A stretch of 64,000 bases of DNA from Sulfurirhabdus autotrophica. GTDB lineage: Bacteria; Pseudomonadota; Gammaproteobacteria; Burkholderiales; SMCO01. The DNA is taken from the NCBI RefSeq assembly GCF_004346685.1, contig NZ_SMCO01000008.1, positions 62,001 through 126,000 on the forward strand, written 5' to 3'. Below, one piece after another: positions 16,524 to 25,708 of the stretch (position 1 is its first letter; every line of letters starts with the position of its first letter). The notes under the pieces were generated by a model. It was not told the origin of the DNA, did not search any database, and saw only the letters and a program-made list of their open reading frames with translations. The translations under genes were made by a program, and so were the position numbers.

Positions 16524-17033
16524 CTAATTATCCGTGACCTGCTCAATTTCCTGCTCGTCACAGTCTTCCATAAACTGTGATGCCTGCCCACGCCCAATAA
16601 TGAAGCATTCAGGGAAAATTTCCAATAGTGGTTTTAATACAAACGCGCGCTCATGCATTCTGGGATGCGGCAAGGTTAAACCATGTTCATGGCACTGCAA
16701 TCCATCATACAGCAATATGTCTAAATCCAGTGTGCGTGGACCATTCAATACATCCCGCACGCGACCATGCTGGTGTTCCAGCTCAAGCAATGCGTCAAGC
16801 AAAGCATGAGGCTGGAGGCTGGTTTCAACTTCCGCTACCGCATTAATAAAAACCGGTTGATCCAGAAAGCCTACGGGGGCAGTCAAATACAGTGAAGATC
16901 TTGCAACCATTCTTGTTTCCGGTAACGCGCCCAGCGCATCGAATGCCTGCAACACCTCTTCTTTGGAATTCCCTAAATTACTACCCAGAGCGATAAAAGC
17001 CCGACAAGGTTTACTTGAAGAGAAGCACTTCAT
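16524..17033 (-). CDS. folK: 2-amino-4-hydroxy-6-hydroxymethyldihydropteridine pyrophosphokinase
   Basis: A 169-residue enzyme of folate synthesis that transfers pyrophosphate from ATP to the pterin. FIALGSNLGNS, SSLYLTAPVGFLDQPVFINAV, and the signature GPRTLDLDILLYD with HPRMHERAFVLKPL are all present. It begins six bases after the pcnB stop and ends five bases before the kinase gene, so pcnB-folK-kinase are one transcript. The C-terminal acidic tail (EDCDEQEIEQ) is slightly longer than usual. Confidence 0.97.
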   Translation of the reverse strand: MKCFSSSKPCRAFIALGSNLGNSKEEVLQAFDALGALPETRMVARSSLYLTAPVGFLDQPVFINAVAEVETSLQPHALLDALLELEHQHGRVRDVLNGPRTLDLDILLYDGLQCHEHGLTLPHPRMHERAFVLKPLLEIFPECFIIGRGQASQFMEDCDEQEIEQVTDN

Positions 17034-17039
17034 AAAAAC

Positions 17040-18392
17040 TTAATCTACCTGATCTTGATTGGATGAAGGCACATCGGCAACTGATTGCGCACTGTTTTTG
17101 CGGCGACGACGCTTTTTCTTGGGAACGGTATCAGCTATCAGCATATCGCTTCTTTCATGTTCTGTCGCCGACTGGAATTTCTCCCACCATTTTCCCAACT
17201 CCAACGTCGCTTCGCCACTTTCGCAACGCAACAGCAGAAAATCATATCCCGCACGGAACCGAGGGTGGCTTAATAACCGGAAAGGCCGACCACCAGAGCG
17301 TTGTTCAAAGCGGGGCTGCATTCCCCATATTTCTTTCATATTTGCGTCAAAACGGCGTGGAATAGCTAGTCGTTGCTCTTGTGCACGCATCACATCGTCC
17401 ATGGCCAATTGCAAAGCCGGAACAGGCTTTGCTTCTTTGGCCTGATAAGCTTGCCAGGCAGCCAACACTTCGTGCCAAAGCAGCGTGGCAAACAGAAAAC
17501 CTGGTGATACTGTTTTGCCGATTTTGACTCGTTCGTCGGTGTTTTTTAACGCCAGGGTGATAAAACGCTCTCCCATAGGCTGTTCCAGCACGACATCCAG
17601 CAATGGAAGCAGTCCATGATGCAAGCCCTCGGCACGTAACTGATGCACTGCGCGCAAAGCATGTCCGGAAAGCAGCAGCTTGAGCATTTCGTCGAACAAA
17701 CGGGAAGATGGCACATTCTCAAGCAAATTGGCCAGTTCAGCGACAGGGGCGCGGGTACGCTCGTCTATATGAAAATCCAGTTTCGCGGCAAATCGCACTG
17801 CGCGTAACATGCGCACGGGGTCTTCGCGATAACGTTGTTCCGGATCACCAATAATGCGTAGTGTTTTGTGCTTTAGGTCACGTACCCCGTTCTGCGTATC
17901 CCATATTTCCTGGGTTGCCGGATTATAATAGAGCGCATTGATTGTAAAGTCGCGCCGGACGGCGTCATCTTCCTGACAGCCAAATACGTTATCTCGCAAA
18001 ATCCGGCCATTTTCGTCAGACTTGCGACCATCTTCTTCTGAGGGTGCGGCGCGAAAAGTAGAAACCTCAATCGTCTCACTTCCACACATGACATGCACAA
18101 TGCGAAAGCGCCGGCCAATAATGCGAGAACGTCTAAAGAGTGCCTGCACCTGCTCAGGTGTGGCATTGGTGGCAACGTCAAAATCTTTGGGTCGCGTACC
18201 CATTAACAGATCTCGCACCGCGCCACCAACAACAAAAGCAGAGAAACCAGCAGACTGCAAACCATCCGTCACTTTAAGCGCGCAGAAAGATAGCTGCTCA
18301 CGAGAAATTTGATGTTCTTTAAACGGGAGGATTTTCGCCGCAGTTGTCGCTTTGTCTTTATTCAGGACGCGATTGATAAATTTTCGGATCAT
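17040..18392 (-). CDS. pcnB: Poly(A) polymerase I
   Basis: A 450-residue nucleotidyltransferase that adds poly(A) tails to RNA for decay. The class II catalytic core has GGAVRDLLMGTRPKDFDVATNATPEQV with the DxD carboxylates, then RRDFTINALYY, the D-loop region RIIGDPEQRYREDPVRMLRAVRFAAKLDF (in outline), and a Lys/Arg-rich RNA-binding end (PKKKRRRRK). The ATG at 18392 (MIRKFINRVL) matches the family start; an upstream ATG at 18470 would add 26 residues and neither has a clear ribosome binding site. First gene of the pcnB-folK-kinase-panBC operon. Confidence 0.95.
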   Translation of the reverse strand: MIRKFINRVLNKDKATTAAKILPFKEHQISREQLSFCALKVTDGLQSAGFSAFVVGGAVRDLLMGTRPKDFDVATNATPEQVQALFRRSRIIGRRFRIVHVMCGSETIEVSTFRAAPSEEDGRKSDENGRILRDNVFGCQEDDAVRRDFTINALYYNPATQEIWDTQNGVRDLKHKTLRIIGDPEQRYREDPVRMLRAVRFAAKLDFHIDERTRAPVAELANLLENVPSSRLFDEMLKLLLSGHALRAVHQLRAEGLHHGLLPLLDVVLEQPMGERFITLALKNTDERVKIGKTVSPGFLFATLLWHEVLAAWQAYQAKEAKPVPALQLAMDDVMRAQEQRLAIPRRFDANMKEIWGMQPRFEQRSGGRPFRLLSHPRFRAGYDFLLLRCESGEATLELGKWWEKFQSATEHERSDMLIADTVPKKKRRRRKNSAQSVADVPSSNQDQVD

Positions 18393-18700
18393 TGGAGGCT
18401 GAGCGACATGGATAGAAGCAAAAAATTGTGAGTTGTAAAACTTGCCAAAGTAAATTTTCCGGGGGAACACGGTTGTACATAGTTGGCCTTTTTCAAAGGC
18501 ATTGGGGCATTATACACGGCAAAAACCATTTACGCCTTTAACCATCTATCTTGACGACCGTATCAACTGAAAAATGTGTACCAGCAATAGCAAACACCCC
18601 ATAAAAGTGATTTTCGCAATAAAAATCTCAACCCATGTCGCTATTTATATCTAATAAAAATCAATATTATTCAATAAGTTAAACAAATTTTCATTTTGCC

Positions 18701-18725
18701 ATGTCGCTTTCAGGCGACATTTTTT
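18701..18725 (+). terminator. Terminator-like hairpin upstream of the BON gene
   Basis: ATGTCGC and GCGACAT form a 7-bp stem with a six-base loop, followed by six T. It lies in the gap between pcnB and the BON gene with no gene on the plus strand directly upstream, so it could act as an attenuator or end an unseen short transcript. Confidence 0.55.
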
Positions 18726-18855
18726 ACCGCCATTTCTATACAGGATAACTTCAACATATTGTTTTAAATAATAAAACAATATCTGGCACACGTCTTGCTA
18801 CTTATCAAACTGCCGACGACTTCTACCCCTTTCAATTTTCCGCGGAAGCTGTCGG

Positions 18856-18885
18856 GGCCTTTCTGGATCGCATACCAGAAAGGCC
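18856..18885 (+). repeat. Strong inverted repeat in the leader of the BON gene
   Basis: GGCCTTTCTGG and CCAGAAAGGCC are perfect 11-base arms around an eight-base loop. No T tract follows. It lies about 130 bases before the BON start codon in a 620-base gap otherwise without genes, so it may be a leader-RNA structure or an operator. Confidence 0.6.
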
Positions 18886-19016
18886 ATCCTTGGGCTTCGC
18901 AATCGCTGCAAATGAATCAAATTCTCAGCGATATCGATAATGATCTAACAAGCTACCGGTCTGAAGCCTGGTTACATAAAGCTCAAACAAACGTAAAACT
19001 TAGGAGATGTATTAGT

Positions 19017-19367
19017 ATGAAAAGCAATCTACGCGTATTAAAAATGAGTATGTTAGCAGCGATATTTACATCAGCTTTTAATCCTGCGGCCTATGCACAA
19101 ACCGATACAACTGAAGCCGATGCCATGACTCCGAAGTTGTCTGCGGAAAACAATGTTGACGATAATGCCATTACTGCAAAAGTAAAGGGAGAACTTATGC
19201 GCAATGCCATTACCAACGGCCTTGATGTACAAGTAGAAACCAGCCAGGGCCAGGTAATCCTGAGCGGTACTGTCAACAGTGAGATACAACTGCAAAGCGC
19301 CGAACAGATTGCTGCCAGCGTGGCGGGTGTCAAAAAGGTGGTCAACAAACTTGAGCGCAAAGGATAA
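19017..19367 (+). CDS. Periplasmic BON-domain protein
   Basis: A 116-residue secreted protein. Residues 1-27 are a signal peptide ending at an AYAQ-type cleavage site. Residues about 48-115 are one BON domain (DNAITAKVKGELMRNAIT, VQVETSQGQVILSGTVNS, AEQIAASVAGVKKVVNKL). BON domains bind membranes or polymers and single-domain forms resemble the second half of OsmY, an envelope-stress protein. ATG 19017 with AGGAG upstream is chosen; a longer upstream frame lacks a start signal. The broken lipoprotein gene follows about 150 bases later. Confidence 0.88.
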   Translation: MKSNLRVLKMSMLAAIFTSAFNPAAYAQTDTTEADAMTPKLSAENNVDDNAITAKVKGELMRNAITNGLDVQVETSQGQVILSGTVNSEIQLQSAEQIAASVAGVKKVVNKLERKG

Positions 19368-19520
19368 AAACTTCACATTAATCACGATTCGCTGAATGCT
19401 GATAAATTCGGCAAATCGTGGTGCTTTCATTACCATCAGAACGAAGAAGACACTGATCAACAGCAACGAGACTGTCGACATTTACGTCTTCATTATCAAA
19501 TTTCAAGGGAGAAAAAAGTT

Positions 19521-19820
19521 ATGCGCTTCAATTACAGAGCAATCATTCCACTTATAGCAGCCGGCATTGTCGGACTCACCGCTGTTGGCTGCCAGAAAAA
19601 TTAGGGACCTGCAGAACAAGCTGGCGCCAAAATCGACCAGGCAGCTGAGCAGGTAAAAGACAGTGTAGAACACGCGACTGATAAATTAACCGGACAAACC
19701 GAACAAAAACTGGAAGAAACCACTCAAAAAGCCGGTGAGAAATTGGAGGAAGCGGCAGGTAAAGTCGGAGAAAAAATCGAAGAGGCAGGTGAGGCAATCC
19801 AGCAAAAAGCCCACCAATAA
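19521..19820 (+). pseudogene. Small helical lipoprotein gene with an in-frame amber codon
   Basis: From the ATG at 19521 (with a GGGAGA site upstream) the frame encodes a lipoprotein signal with lipobox AVGC, then QKN and a TAG (19602-19604, codon 28). The same frame then runs on without a break for 71 codons (GPAEQAGAKIDQAAEQ, then repeats of Lys/Glu-rich heptads) to a TAA. Related small lipoproteins, as I recall, read through this point with Glu or Lys, so the TAG is a point nonsense change or is suppressed. The downstream half keeps perfect amphipathic helix periodicity, so the change is recent or tolerated. Confidence 0.8.
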
Positions 19821-19901
19821 GCAGGACTGATTTCTCGGGGAGAACCAGTAAACGCTTGTATTTCAACTAGTGAAATAGATAAATTCCGTGGTTAAAGGCC
19901 G

Positions 19902-22313
19902 TTACGCCTTTAACCGTAGATCTTCATCAAAAACATATTCCGGAATCGCTTTAGGCCGCCCAAAATAATACCCTTGCCCGTACTTTACCCCCAGTTGTAT
20001 CAAACGCTGACAGGTTTCTTCATTCTCTACGTGCTCTGCAACTGACAATGCGCCGAAAATTTTGGAAAGCTCGATAATTTGTTCCACTATCTTGGCATCT
20101 TCTTGATTGGTGGTGACCTGCTGCACGAAGCTACCATCAATTTTCACAAAATCCGGGCGTAGTTGCCGCATATAACCATATGAAGAATAACCGACACCGA
20201 AATCATCCAGCGCCAACTTGCAGCCAGCATCGCGCAACTCGTTAAAATACTGCATGAAGCTTTCTGTGAATGAAGTTGTTTGGCGTTCTGTAAACTCAAT
20301 GGTGATATTGCGACCTAGCACATCAGGTGACAGCAAGATGTTGCGCAGATCATGACTAAATTCCGGGTTATAAAAAGAACACAAGCTGATATTCAGAAAT
20401 AAATGTGTATGCTTTGGCACTTGTTTTAATGCCTGCTTGATAATGAACAAATCCATTTCACGAATCAGTCCCAGATCTTCAGCCATCAATACAAATACAT
20501 CCGCAGCGATATACTCCTCGTTGCGTTTGAGGCGTGTCAGCACTTCATACGCAAACACTTCGCCAGTTTTTAGTTCAACAATGGGCTGAATAAAGGGCGT
20601 TAACATCCCTGCAGACACGGCATTTCGCAGTTCGAATCCTCGGGAGAAAATATCCATAATGGCTTCGCCCATATCCTTGGAGAGCGTATCAACCCGATTA
20701 CGGCCGCTTTTCTTGGCGTGATAGAGCGCCACATCTGCCGCACTGATGAGTGACTGAGGTGTTTTACCATGCTTAGGTGCTAACGCAACGCCCATTGAAG
20801 ACTGTATACGAAGCTGACCTACAGCCATATCTATCACGATTTTTCCGATGCGATTATGAATCTCATTGGCAATGTTATTTGCCTGCTCCTCTGTCACGTC
20901 TTGCAAAATCACTGCAAATTCATCACCGGCCAGTCTTGCCACTTCCACGCCAGCATAATCGAGGCTATGCAGTGTACTTGATAATGCCTTCAGCACTGCG
21001 TCCCCGACAGGATGGCCATAGGTATCATTAATGAACTTGAAACCGTCTATATCAATGACAAGCAATGCCATTTGCTGCTGATTGCGCAAGCTGGACTCGA
21101 TGAGCTTATCCAGAATTTCATCAAAATATCGCCGGTTATATACGCCTGTCAAAGGATCTGTAATGGCCAGCTTATAGAGATTTTGCTCATGTTCTTGCTG
21201 CAATTTCTGTAGCCTTAAATTTTCAGTGATATCCACCAATGTGCTGATGGAGCCACTAAATTCACCGGCATTGTCAAATTGGAGAGTGGTATTCATCTGA
21301 AGCCATACCGATGCACCGTTTTCCGCTCTCAGTTCCAGTTGCAAATCATTGAGCGCAATATGCGCCAGATTTCCTTGTTCAAAATACTGTTGCTGCGATT
21401 CCTGAACAAGAAAAAATGAAAAGGGTTTTGTCAGTGAAAAAGCGGTCGTGTAACCCGTCAGGGTTTCCCAGATTGGATTCAGAAACTGGATGCGACCGCC
21501 CTTATCCAGTTCCAGCAGCACTTCCTGCATGTTGTTCACAAGGTTACGCAGCCGCAATTCATTTTGCGCCAGTTGGCTGCGTGTTTGCTCCAGTTCATGA
21601 ATTTGCTTACGCATGATTTTGGCGCTATCGACAAACGCATTGGTCAGGTGTTTTACTTCAACAGAAGCCCGTGCCGAAGGTTTTGTTACACCATCAAGCG
21701 TCCCGCGAGATAAATCCTGCGCCATCAGCGTCAACGAACCCAAAGGCGACACAAGGTATTTGACCAGCAACTCAGACGCCAGTAAATCTATGGCCAACAA
21801 AATCAGAAAAAGATACAGCACGTTATGCAACAGGATACTGATATTATTATTAATTTCGTAATTTGAAAGGACAATGTTAAGCAGCCCGGCATAGTGATCA
21901 CCATCCCGTAATGCTGTACTGACCTGAGCATCCAGATTGGATAAATTGAGCCAACCTGCAACTGGATGCAACGCGACAGGTGGTTTTTCCCGGGAAAACA
22001 TTACCTTCCCTTGTGCATCCTTTACTTTGATATCTGACAGCGCTGAATCGCTATACAGTCGATTCAGGTAAGCAACCAGTCCGGATTTATCCTGCTCGAT
22101 CACCATGCGCTCAACGGCAGGGGCAGTCAGAATAATAATTTTATGGCCCAGCACCTGGCGGTTGGTGACTTCATTTCCCACCAATTGCACGATCATATAA
22201 ACACTGAACAACCCCACTACAATGAACTGCAGGGCTGCAATCGCCAGCATGATGCGCATGTGCAATGTGTGCGGCAAAGGGATTTTAAAAGCCATCAAAC
22301 TTTCCTGATTCAA
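19902..22313 (-). CDS. Membrane PAS-GGDEF-EAL c-di-GMP protein
   Basis: An 803-residue inner-membrane protein: TM1 about 22-44, periplasmic part about 45-160, TM2 about 162-185, a HAMP-like linker, PAS (about 255-370), GGDEF (about 380-540), EAL (about 555-795). The cyclase motif is RLAGDEF, an AGDEF variant found in active enzymes, without an RxxD inhibition site. The EAL motifs YEVLTR, LNIS, IEFTE, LDDFGVG, VKIDG, AEHVE and QGYYFGRP look intact, so phosphodiesterase activity is likely. The start could also be at the next Met (MAFKIPLPHTLHM). Single gene. Confidence 0.92.
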   Translation of the reverse strand: MNQESLMAFKIPLPHTLHMRIMLAIAALQFIVVGLFSVYMIVQLVGNEVTNRQVLGHKIIILTAPAVERMVIEQDKSGLVAYLNRLYSDSALSDIKVKDAQGKVMFSREKPPVALHPVAGWLNLSNLDAQVSTALRDGDHYAGLLNIVLSNYEINNNISILLHNVLYLFLILLAIDLLASELLVKYLVSPLGSLTLMAQDLSRGTLDGVTKPSARASVEVKHLTNAFVDSAKIMRKQIHELEQTRSQLAQNELRLRNLVNNMQEVLLELDKGGRIQFLNPIWETLTGYTTAFSLTKPFSFFLVQESQQQYFEQGNLAHIALNDLQLELRAENGASVWLQMNTTLQFDNAGEFSGSISTLVDITENLRLQKLQQEHEQNLYKLAITDPLTGVYNRRYFDEILDKLIESSLRNQQQMALLVIDIDGFKFINDTYGHPVGDAVLKALSSTLHSLDYAGVEVARLAGDEFAVILQDVTEEQANNIANEIHNRIGKIVIDMAVGQLRIQSSMGVALAPKHGKTPQSLISAADVALYHAKKSGRNRVDTLSKDMGEAIMDIFSRGFELRNAVSAGMLTPFIQPIVELKTGEVFAYEVLTRLKRNEEYIAADVFVLMAEDLGLIREMDLFIIKQALKQVPKHTHLFLNISLCSFYNPEFSHDLRNILLSPDVLGRNITIEFTERQTTSFTESFMQYFNELRDAGCKLALDDFGVGYSSYGYMRQLRPDFVKIDGSFVQQVTTNQEDAKIVEQIIELSKIFGALSVAEHVENEETCQRLIQLGVKYGQGYYFGRPKAIPEYVFDEDLRLKA

Positions 22314-22437
22314 TTTCGACCAAACTGTTCATAGACACAAATCAATTTACACTGCCATGCCCGTGAATCAAGCTTTCCCAACAGAGCTCGCACATCCATG
22401 AGTGCCAAAGGAATAACCCGAATTTGCTAAGATCGCC

Positions 22438-23202
22438 TCAATATGGCACATAGTGGACTTCTTTATCGATTATTAATGCTTGCATCTTACACCCGTACAA
22501 TTCTTCCAGGTTATCCTTGCTCAACAAATCTTTTGCTGCCCCACTCAATGCGTTGCCATTTTCATATAACAACAATACATTATCGCAATATCGACTTGCC
22601 CAAAGCGTATCATGCAATACCATCACGACTGTTTTGCGCTGTGTTGCAGCAAGATCACGCAATAGCTTCATGGCAGTCGCCTGATGGCAGATATCCAGAT
22701 GCAATAGCGGTTCATCCAGACCATATATCACCGGGGATTGAGCCAAAAGCATTGCGATACGCACACGTTGCCGCTCACCACCGGAAAGCGTACCAACCAA
22801 CCGTAAAGCCAGGGCATTCAACTCCATCTGTTCCAGAGCATTTTGCACAAGTGCCTCACCCAATTCATCCCTGCCTGCCAGGGAGCCATTATGAGGAAAT
22901 CGGCCAAACCGGACATAATCTAAAACTGTGCCAGAAAACAGACTGGATTCTTCCTGCAACAATAAGCCCATGGTCTGCGCCAATGTAATCCTGGGCAACG
23001 ATGCAACTGGATTACCCTGAATAGAGACACTACCGGAAAGTGGCTTGATCAACCCACCCAAAGCATGCAGCAAGGTGCTTTTACCGCAGCCGTTTCTTCC
23101 CAGAATCCCCCAGCATTCACCAGGCAGCATGGTAACATTCAGGTTCTGGTACAACGATTTTCCGGAGTAACCCAGCGTGAGATTTTCTGCAGAAAGTGTC
23201 AT
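22438..23202 (-). CDS. ABC transporter ATP-binding protein, BtuD/FecE type
   Basis: A 254-residue ATPase. Walker A GRNGCGKST, signature LSGGERQR, Walker B VIYGLDEP with the H-loop VMVLHD. It overlaps the permease gene by four bases (ATGA), so it forms a BtuC2D2-like importer with it. The family moves cobalamin, heme or ferric siderophores across the inner membrane. A substrate-binding protein gene is not adjacent. A CbiM-like gene nearby makes a cobalamin or cobalt link more likely, but the substrate is not shown. Confidence 0.92.
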   Translation of the reverse strand: MTLSAENLTLGYSGKSLYQNLNVTMLPGECWGILGRNGCGKSTLLHALGGLIKPLSGSVSIQGNPVASLPRITLAQTMGLLLQEESSLFSGTVLDYVRFGRFPHNGSLAGRDELGEALVQNALEQMELNALALRLVGTLSGGERQRVRIAMLLAQSPVIYGLDEPLLHLDICHQATAMKLLRDLAATQRKTVVMVLHDTLWASRYCDNVLLLYENGNALSGAAKDLLSKDNLEELYGCKMQALIIDKEVHYVPY

Positions 23203-24164
23203 CGGATTTTTCTAAGCAGCATGAGTAGTACGGGCACGCCCAATAACGCAGTCAGTACACCTACCGGCAGTTGGCCGGGCGCTACGATGGTTCTTGCCAG
23301 GGTATCCGCAACCGTCAAAAACCCGCCCCCCAGCAGAAGCGCCATGGGAATCAACCATCGATAATCAGAAATCCCTAACAAACGCACCATATGGGGTATC
23401 ACCAAGCCAACAAAGCCAATGGCACCCGCCTCCATTACGGCAGCAGATGTCGCAACAGCTGCCAGAAAGTAAATACCGATTTGCAATGGCACCACAGATA
23501 CACCCAACGTCTTTGCCTTGATTTCGCCCAGACTGAGAATATTCAAACTCTGTGCTTGCCAAAGGGAAAAGCCTGACACAAACACCATCGTTCCCCACAC
23601 GACAGCAGGATTTTGCGCATGAGACAAATCTCCCATCAACCAGAACAACATACCTTGAACCTGCGCCGTTGGCGCCAGCACCAGCATTAAACTGATCAAC
23701 GCACCAAATCCGGCTGATAACACAACCCCTGTCAGCAACAAGCGCCGCATATCCCAAAATCCGTCGCCGTAACTCAATCCGAATACCAAGCCGATCGCTG
23801 CCAATGCGCCTGTCAGCGCGAGCAGATTAACCCCACCCCAAGACAGCCCCAGCAACATTCCGCCCAAAGCAGCCACTGCCGCACCGCCGGAAATACCCAG
23901 AATATAGGGATCAGCCAGCGGGTTACGCAATAACACTTGCAGCAATGCACCTGCAACAGCCAGCAATCCACCGCAGGCAAAGGCACTTAACACTCGTGGC
24001 AAACGTAACTGGAGCACAATTTGCGCATCCAGCCCGGAAGCATTCCCCAACAAGGATTCGATTACTTTTGCAAAGGGGAGATTAGCGCTCCCCATGAGCA
24101 TGCCCGAGACAATACTTGCCAAGGCAAACACAACCAACAACAGTAGGAGTATAAAACGCGGCAT
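23199..24164 (-). CDS. ABC transporter permease, FecCD/BtuC family
   Basis: A 321-residue integral membrane protein with nine to ten hydrophobic segments. RLPRVLSAFACGGLLAVAGALLQVLLRNPLADPYILGISGGAA (outlined) is the typical BtuC/FecCD signature, and FVGLVIPHMVRLLGISDYRWLIP is the cytoplasmic loop touching the ATPase. It starts 31 bases after the HAD gene and overlaps the ATPase gene by four bases. No cobalamin riboswitch (no B12-box GCCACTG) was found upstream of the three-gene unit. Confidence 0.93.
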   Translation of the reverse strand: MPRFILLLLLVVFALASIVSGMLMGSANLPFAKVIESLLGNASGLDAQIVLQLRLPRVLSAFACGGLLAVAGALLQVLLRNPLADPYILGISGGAAVAALGGMLLGLSWGGVNLLALTGALAAIGLVFGLSYGDGFWDMRRLLLTGVVLSAGFGALISLMLVLAPTAQVQGMLFWLMGDLSHAQNPAVVWGTMVFVSGFSLWQAQSLNILSLGEIKAKTLGVSVVPLQIGIYFLAAVATSAAVMEAGAIGFVGLVIPHMVRLLGISDYRWLIPMALLLGGGFLTVADTLARTIVAPGQLPVGVLTALLGVPVLLMLLRKIR

Positions 24165-24195
24165 GTAATCTCAGATTTGTGATTTCACAGCAATT

Positions 24196-24858
24196 TTAGC
24201 GCAGGCTGATTACTGGCCACCCTTGTTTCTCGGCATAGTCACGCAGGGTGTCGTCAGGGTCAACAGCTACCGGGTTGGTAACACGTTGCAACAGCGGCAA
24301 GTCATTCAGAGAATCGCTATAAAACCAGCTTTCAGTGATTGAAGACCAGGTTAGCCCTTTCAGTTTTAGCCATTCATCCAGTCGGGTGATTTTTCCTTCC
24401 CGGAAGCTAGGCGTACCAAAAACCTCGCCGGTGAACTCCCCATTTTTCTGTTCGGGTTCAGTTGCAATCAGATGAAAAATACCAAAGGCTTTGGCAATAG
24501 GCGCCGTTACAAAACTATTGGTCGCTGTAATAATCGCCATCAAATCTGCGTCTTGAGCATGATGGGCAACCAGTTCCCTAGCCTTAGGGGCAACGATAGG
24601 CAGAATTTTCTCCTGCATGAATTGTTCATGCCACGCATCCAACTGGCGGCGGGAATGACGTGCAAGCGGCTTCAGCTGAAAATTCAGAAATTCGTGAATA
24701 TCCAGCGTACCGGCCTTATATTGTTCGTAAAACGCCAGATTACGGGCTTCATACACTTCACGGTCGAGCACGCCCTGTTCAATCAAAAATTGCGCCCACT
24801 CAAAATCACTGTCTCCTGCCAGGAGTGTATTATCCAAATCAAACAGTACTAAACGCAC
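24196..24858 (-). CDS. HAD-IB family phosphatase (SerB-like)
   Basis: A 220-residue HAD hydrolase. Motif I DLDNTLLAGDSD gives the nucleophile and acid Asp, motif II ITATNS, Lys in motif III near REGKITRL, and motif IV YSDSLNDLPLL. The four-helix cap and the lengths fit the TIGR01490-type HAD-IB group close to phosphoserine phosphatase; substrate unknown. First gene of the unit with the BtuCD-like transporter, 31 bases before the permease. Confidence 0.88.
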   Translation of the reverse strand: MRLVLFDLDNTLLAGDSDFEWAQFLIEQGVLDREVYEARNLAFYEQYKAGTLDIHEFLNFQLKPLARHSRRQLDAWHEQFMQEKILPIVAPKARELVAHHAQDADLMAIITATNSFVTAPIAKAFGIFHLIATEPEQKNGEFTGEVFGTPSFREGKITRLDEWLKLKGLTWSSITESWFYSDSLNDLPLLQRVTNPVAVDPDDTLRDYAEKQGWPVISLR

Positions 24859-25042
24859 AATAACCCCTTCATTCTTAATCCAGTTTAACTAAAACGATGC
24901 TTACTCAAAAACACGCTTTCGCAACAGAAAAACATAGAAAACATTCCACCACGGAATAATTATTTGAAATGTTGTTTCTCTGCTACGAACAAATTGCTTT
25001 TCAGGCATTAAAAATCAGAAGAGTATAGCGTAAAATAAGCTA

Positions 25043-25708
25043 ATGAATTTATCAGACAATCTATTACCTGCCCAGTGGTATTGGTTCGGACATGCGCTAC
25101 TCGCCATCCTGCTGATCAAAACCGTGCCTGCCACCCCATGGCAACGCTTAAAAATCCCTGCCAATCATAATCTTTGGTTAGGAGCGTGTGTTGCCTTAAT
25201 GACCATCTGGAGCATCAAAGCCGGGATCAAACCGGGCTTGAATTTTCATTTATTAGGCGCAACCGCTTTCACCCTCATGTTCGGGCCGCAGCTGGCTATT
25301 TTTGGATTATTAATTGTATTAGCCGGCGTAACACTTACCGGCTTAGGCGGATGGGAAGCCTTTTCGCTTAATGCTCTGATCATGATTTTCTTACCGGTAT
25401 GGTTAAGTTACACCCTGTTCAGAATAGTGGACCAAAAATTACCCAACCATTTTTTCATTTATATTTTCATTAACGCCTTTATTGGCGGCGCTTTCGCAGT
25501 GACTGCCACAGGCCTTGCTTCTACCTGGCTGCTGGCAGCAGGGGATGCCTATAGCCTGAAATATCTCTATTCACAATATCTGCCCTATTACATCCTCATG
25601 AGTTGGTCCGAAGCAATGTCTACAGGCATGATCATGACGCTGATGGTGGTGTTTCGCCCTCAGTGGGTCAGCACGTTTGATGATGAACGGTATATTCGGA
25701 ACAAATAG
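25043..25708 (+). CDS. CbiM-like energy-coupling factor membrane protein
   Basis: A 221-residue protein with six or seven hydrophobic segments. The segment FHLLGATAFTLMFGPQLAIFGLLIVLAG and GGWEAFSLNALIMIFLPV resemble CbiM (cobalt/nickel ECF permease component) and the COG3235 group common in betaproteobacteria. CbiM normally uses its N-terminal Met-His for metal; here the N-terminus is longer and lacks that MHI start, so direct metal transport is uncertain. It lies divergent from the HAD-BtuCD unit, about 180 bases away, suggesting a shared cobalt/cobalamin theme. Confidence 0.75.
   Translation: MNLSDNLLPAQWYWFGHALLAILLIKTVPATPWQRLKIPANHNLWLGACVALMTIWSIKAGIKPGLNFHLLGATAFTLMFGPQLAIFGLLIVLAGVTLTGLGGWEAFSLNALIMIFLPVWLSYTLFRIVDQKLPNHFFIYIFINAFIGGAFAVTATGLASTWLLAAGDAYSLKYLYSQYLPYYILMSWSEAMSTGMIMTLMVVFRPQWVSTFDDERYIRNK

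Noticed and set aside
24859-25042. Cobalamin riboswitch upstream of the HAD-BtuCD unit
   Set aside because: No B12-box or the expected stem pattern is visible in this short AT-rich gap.
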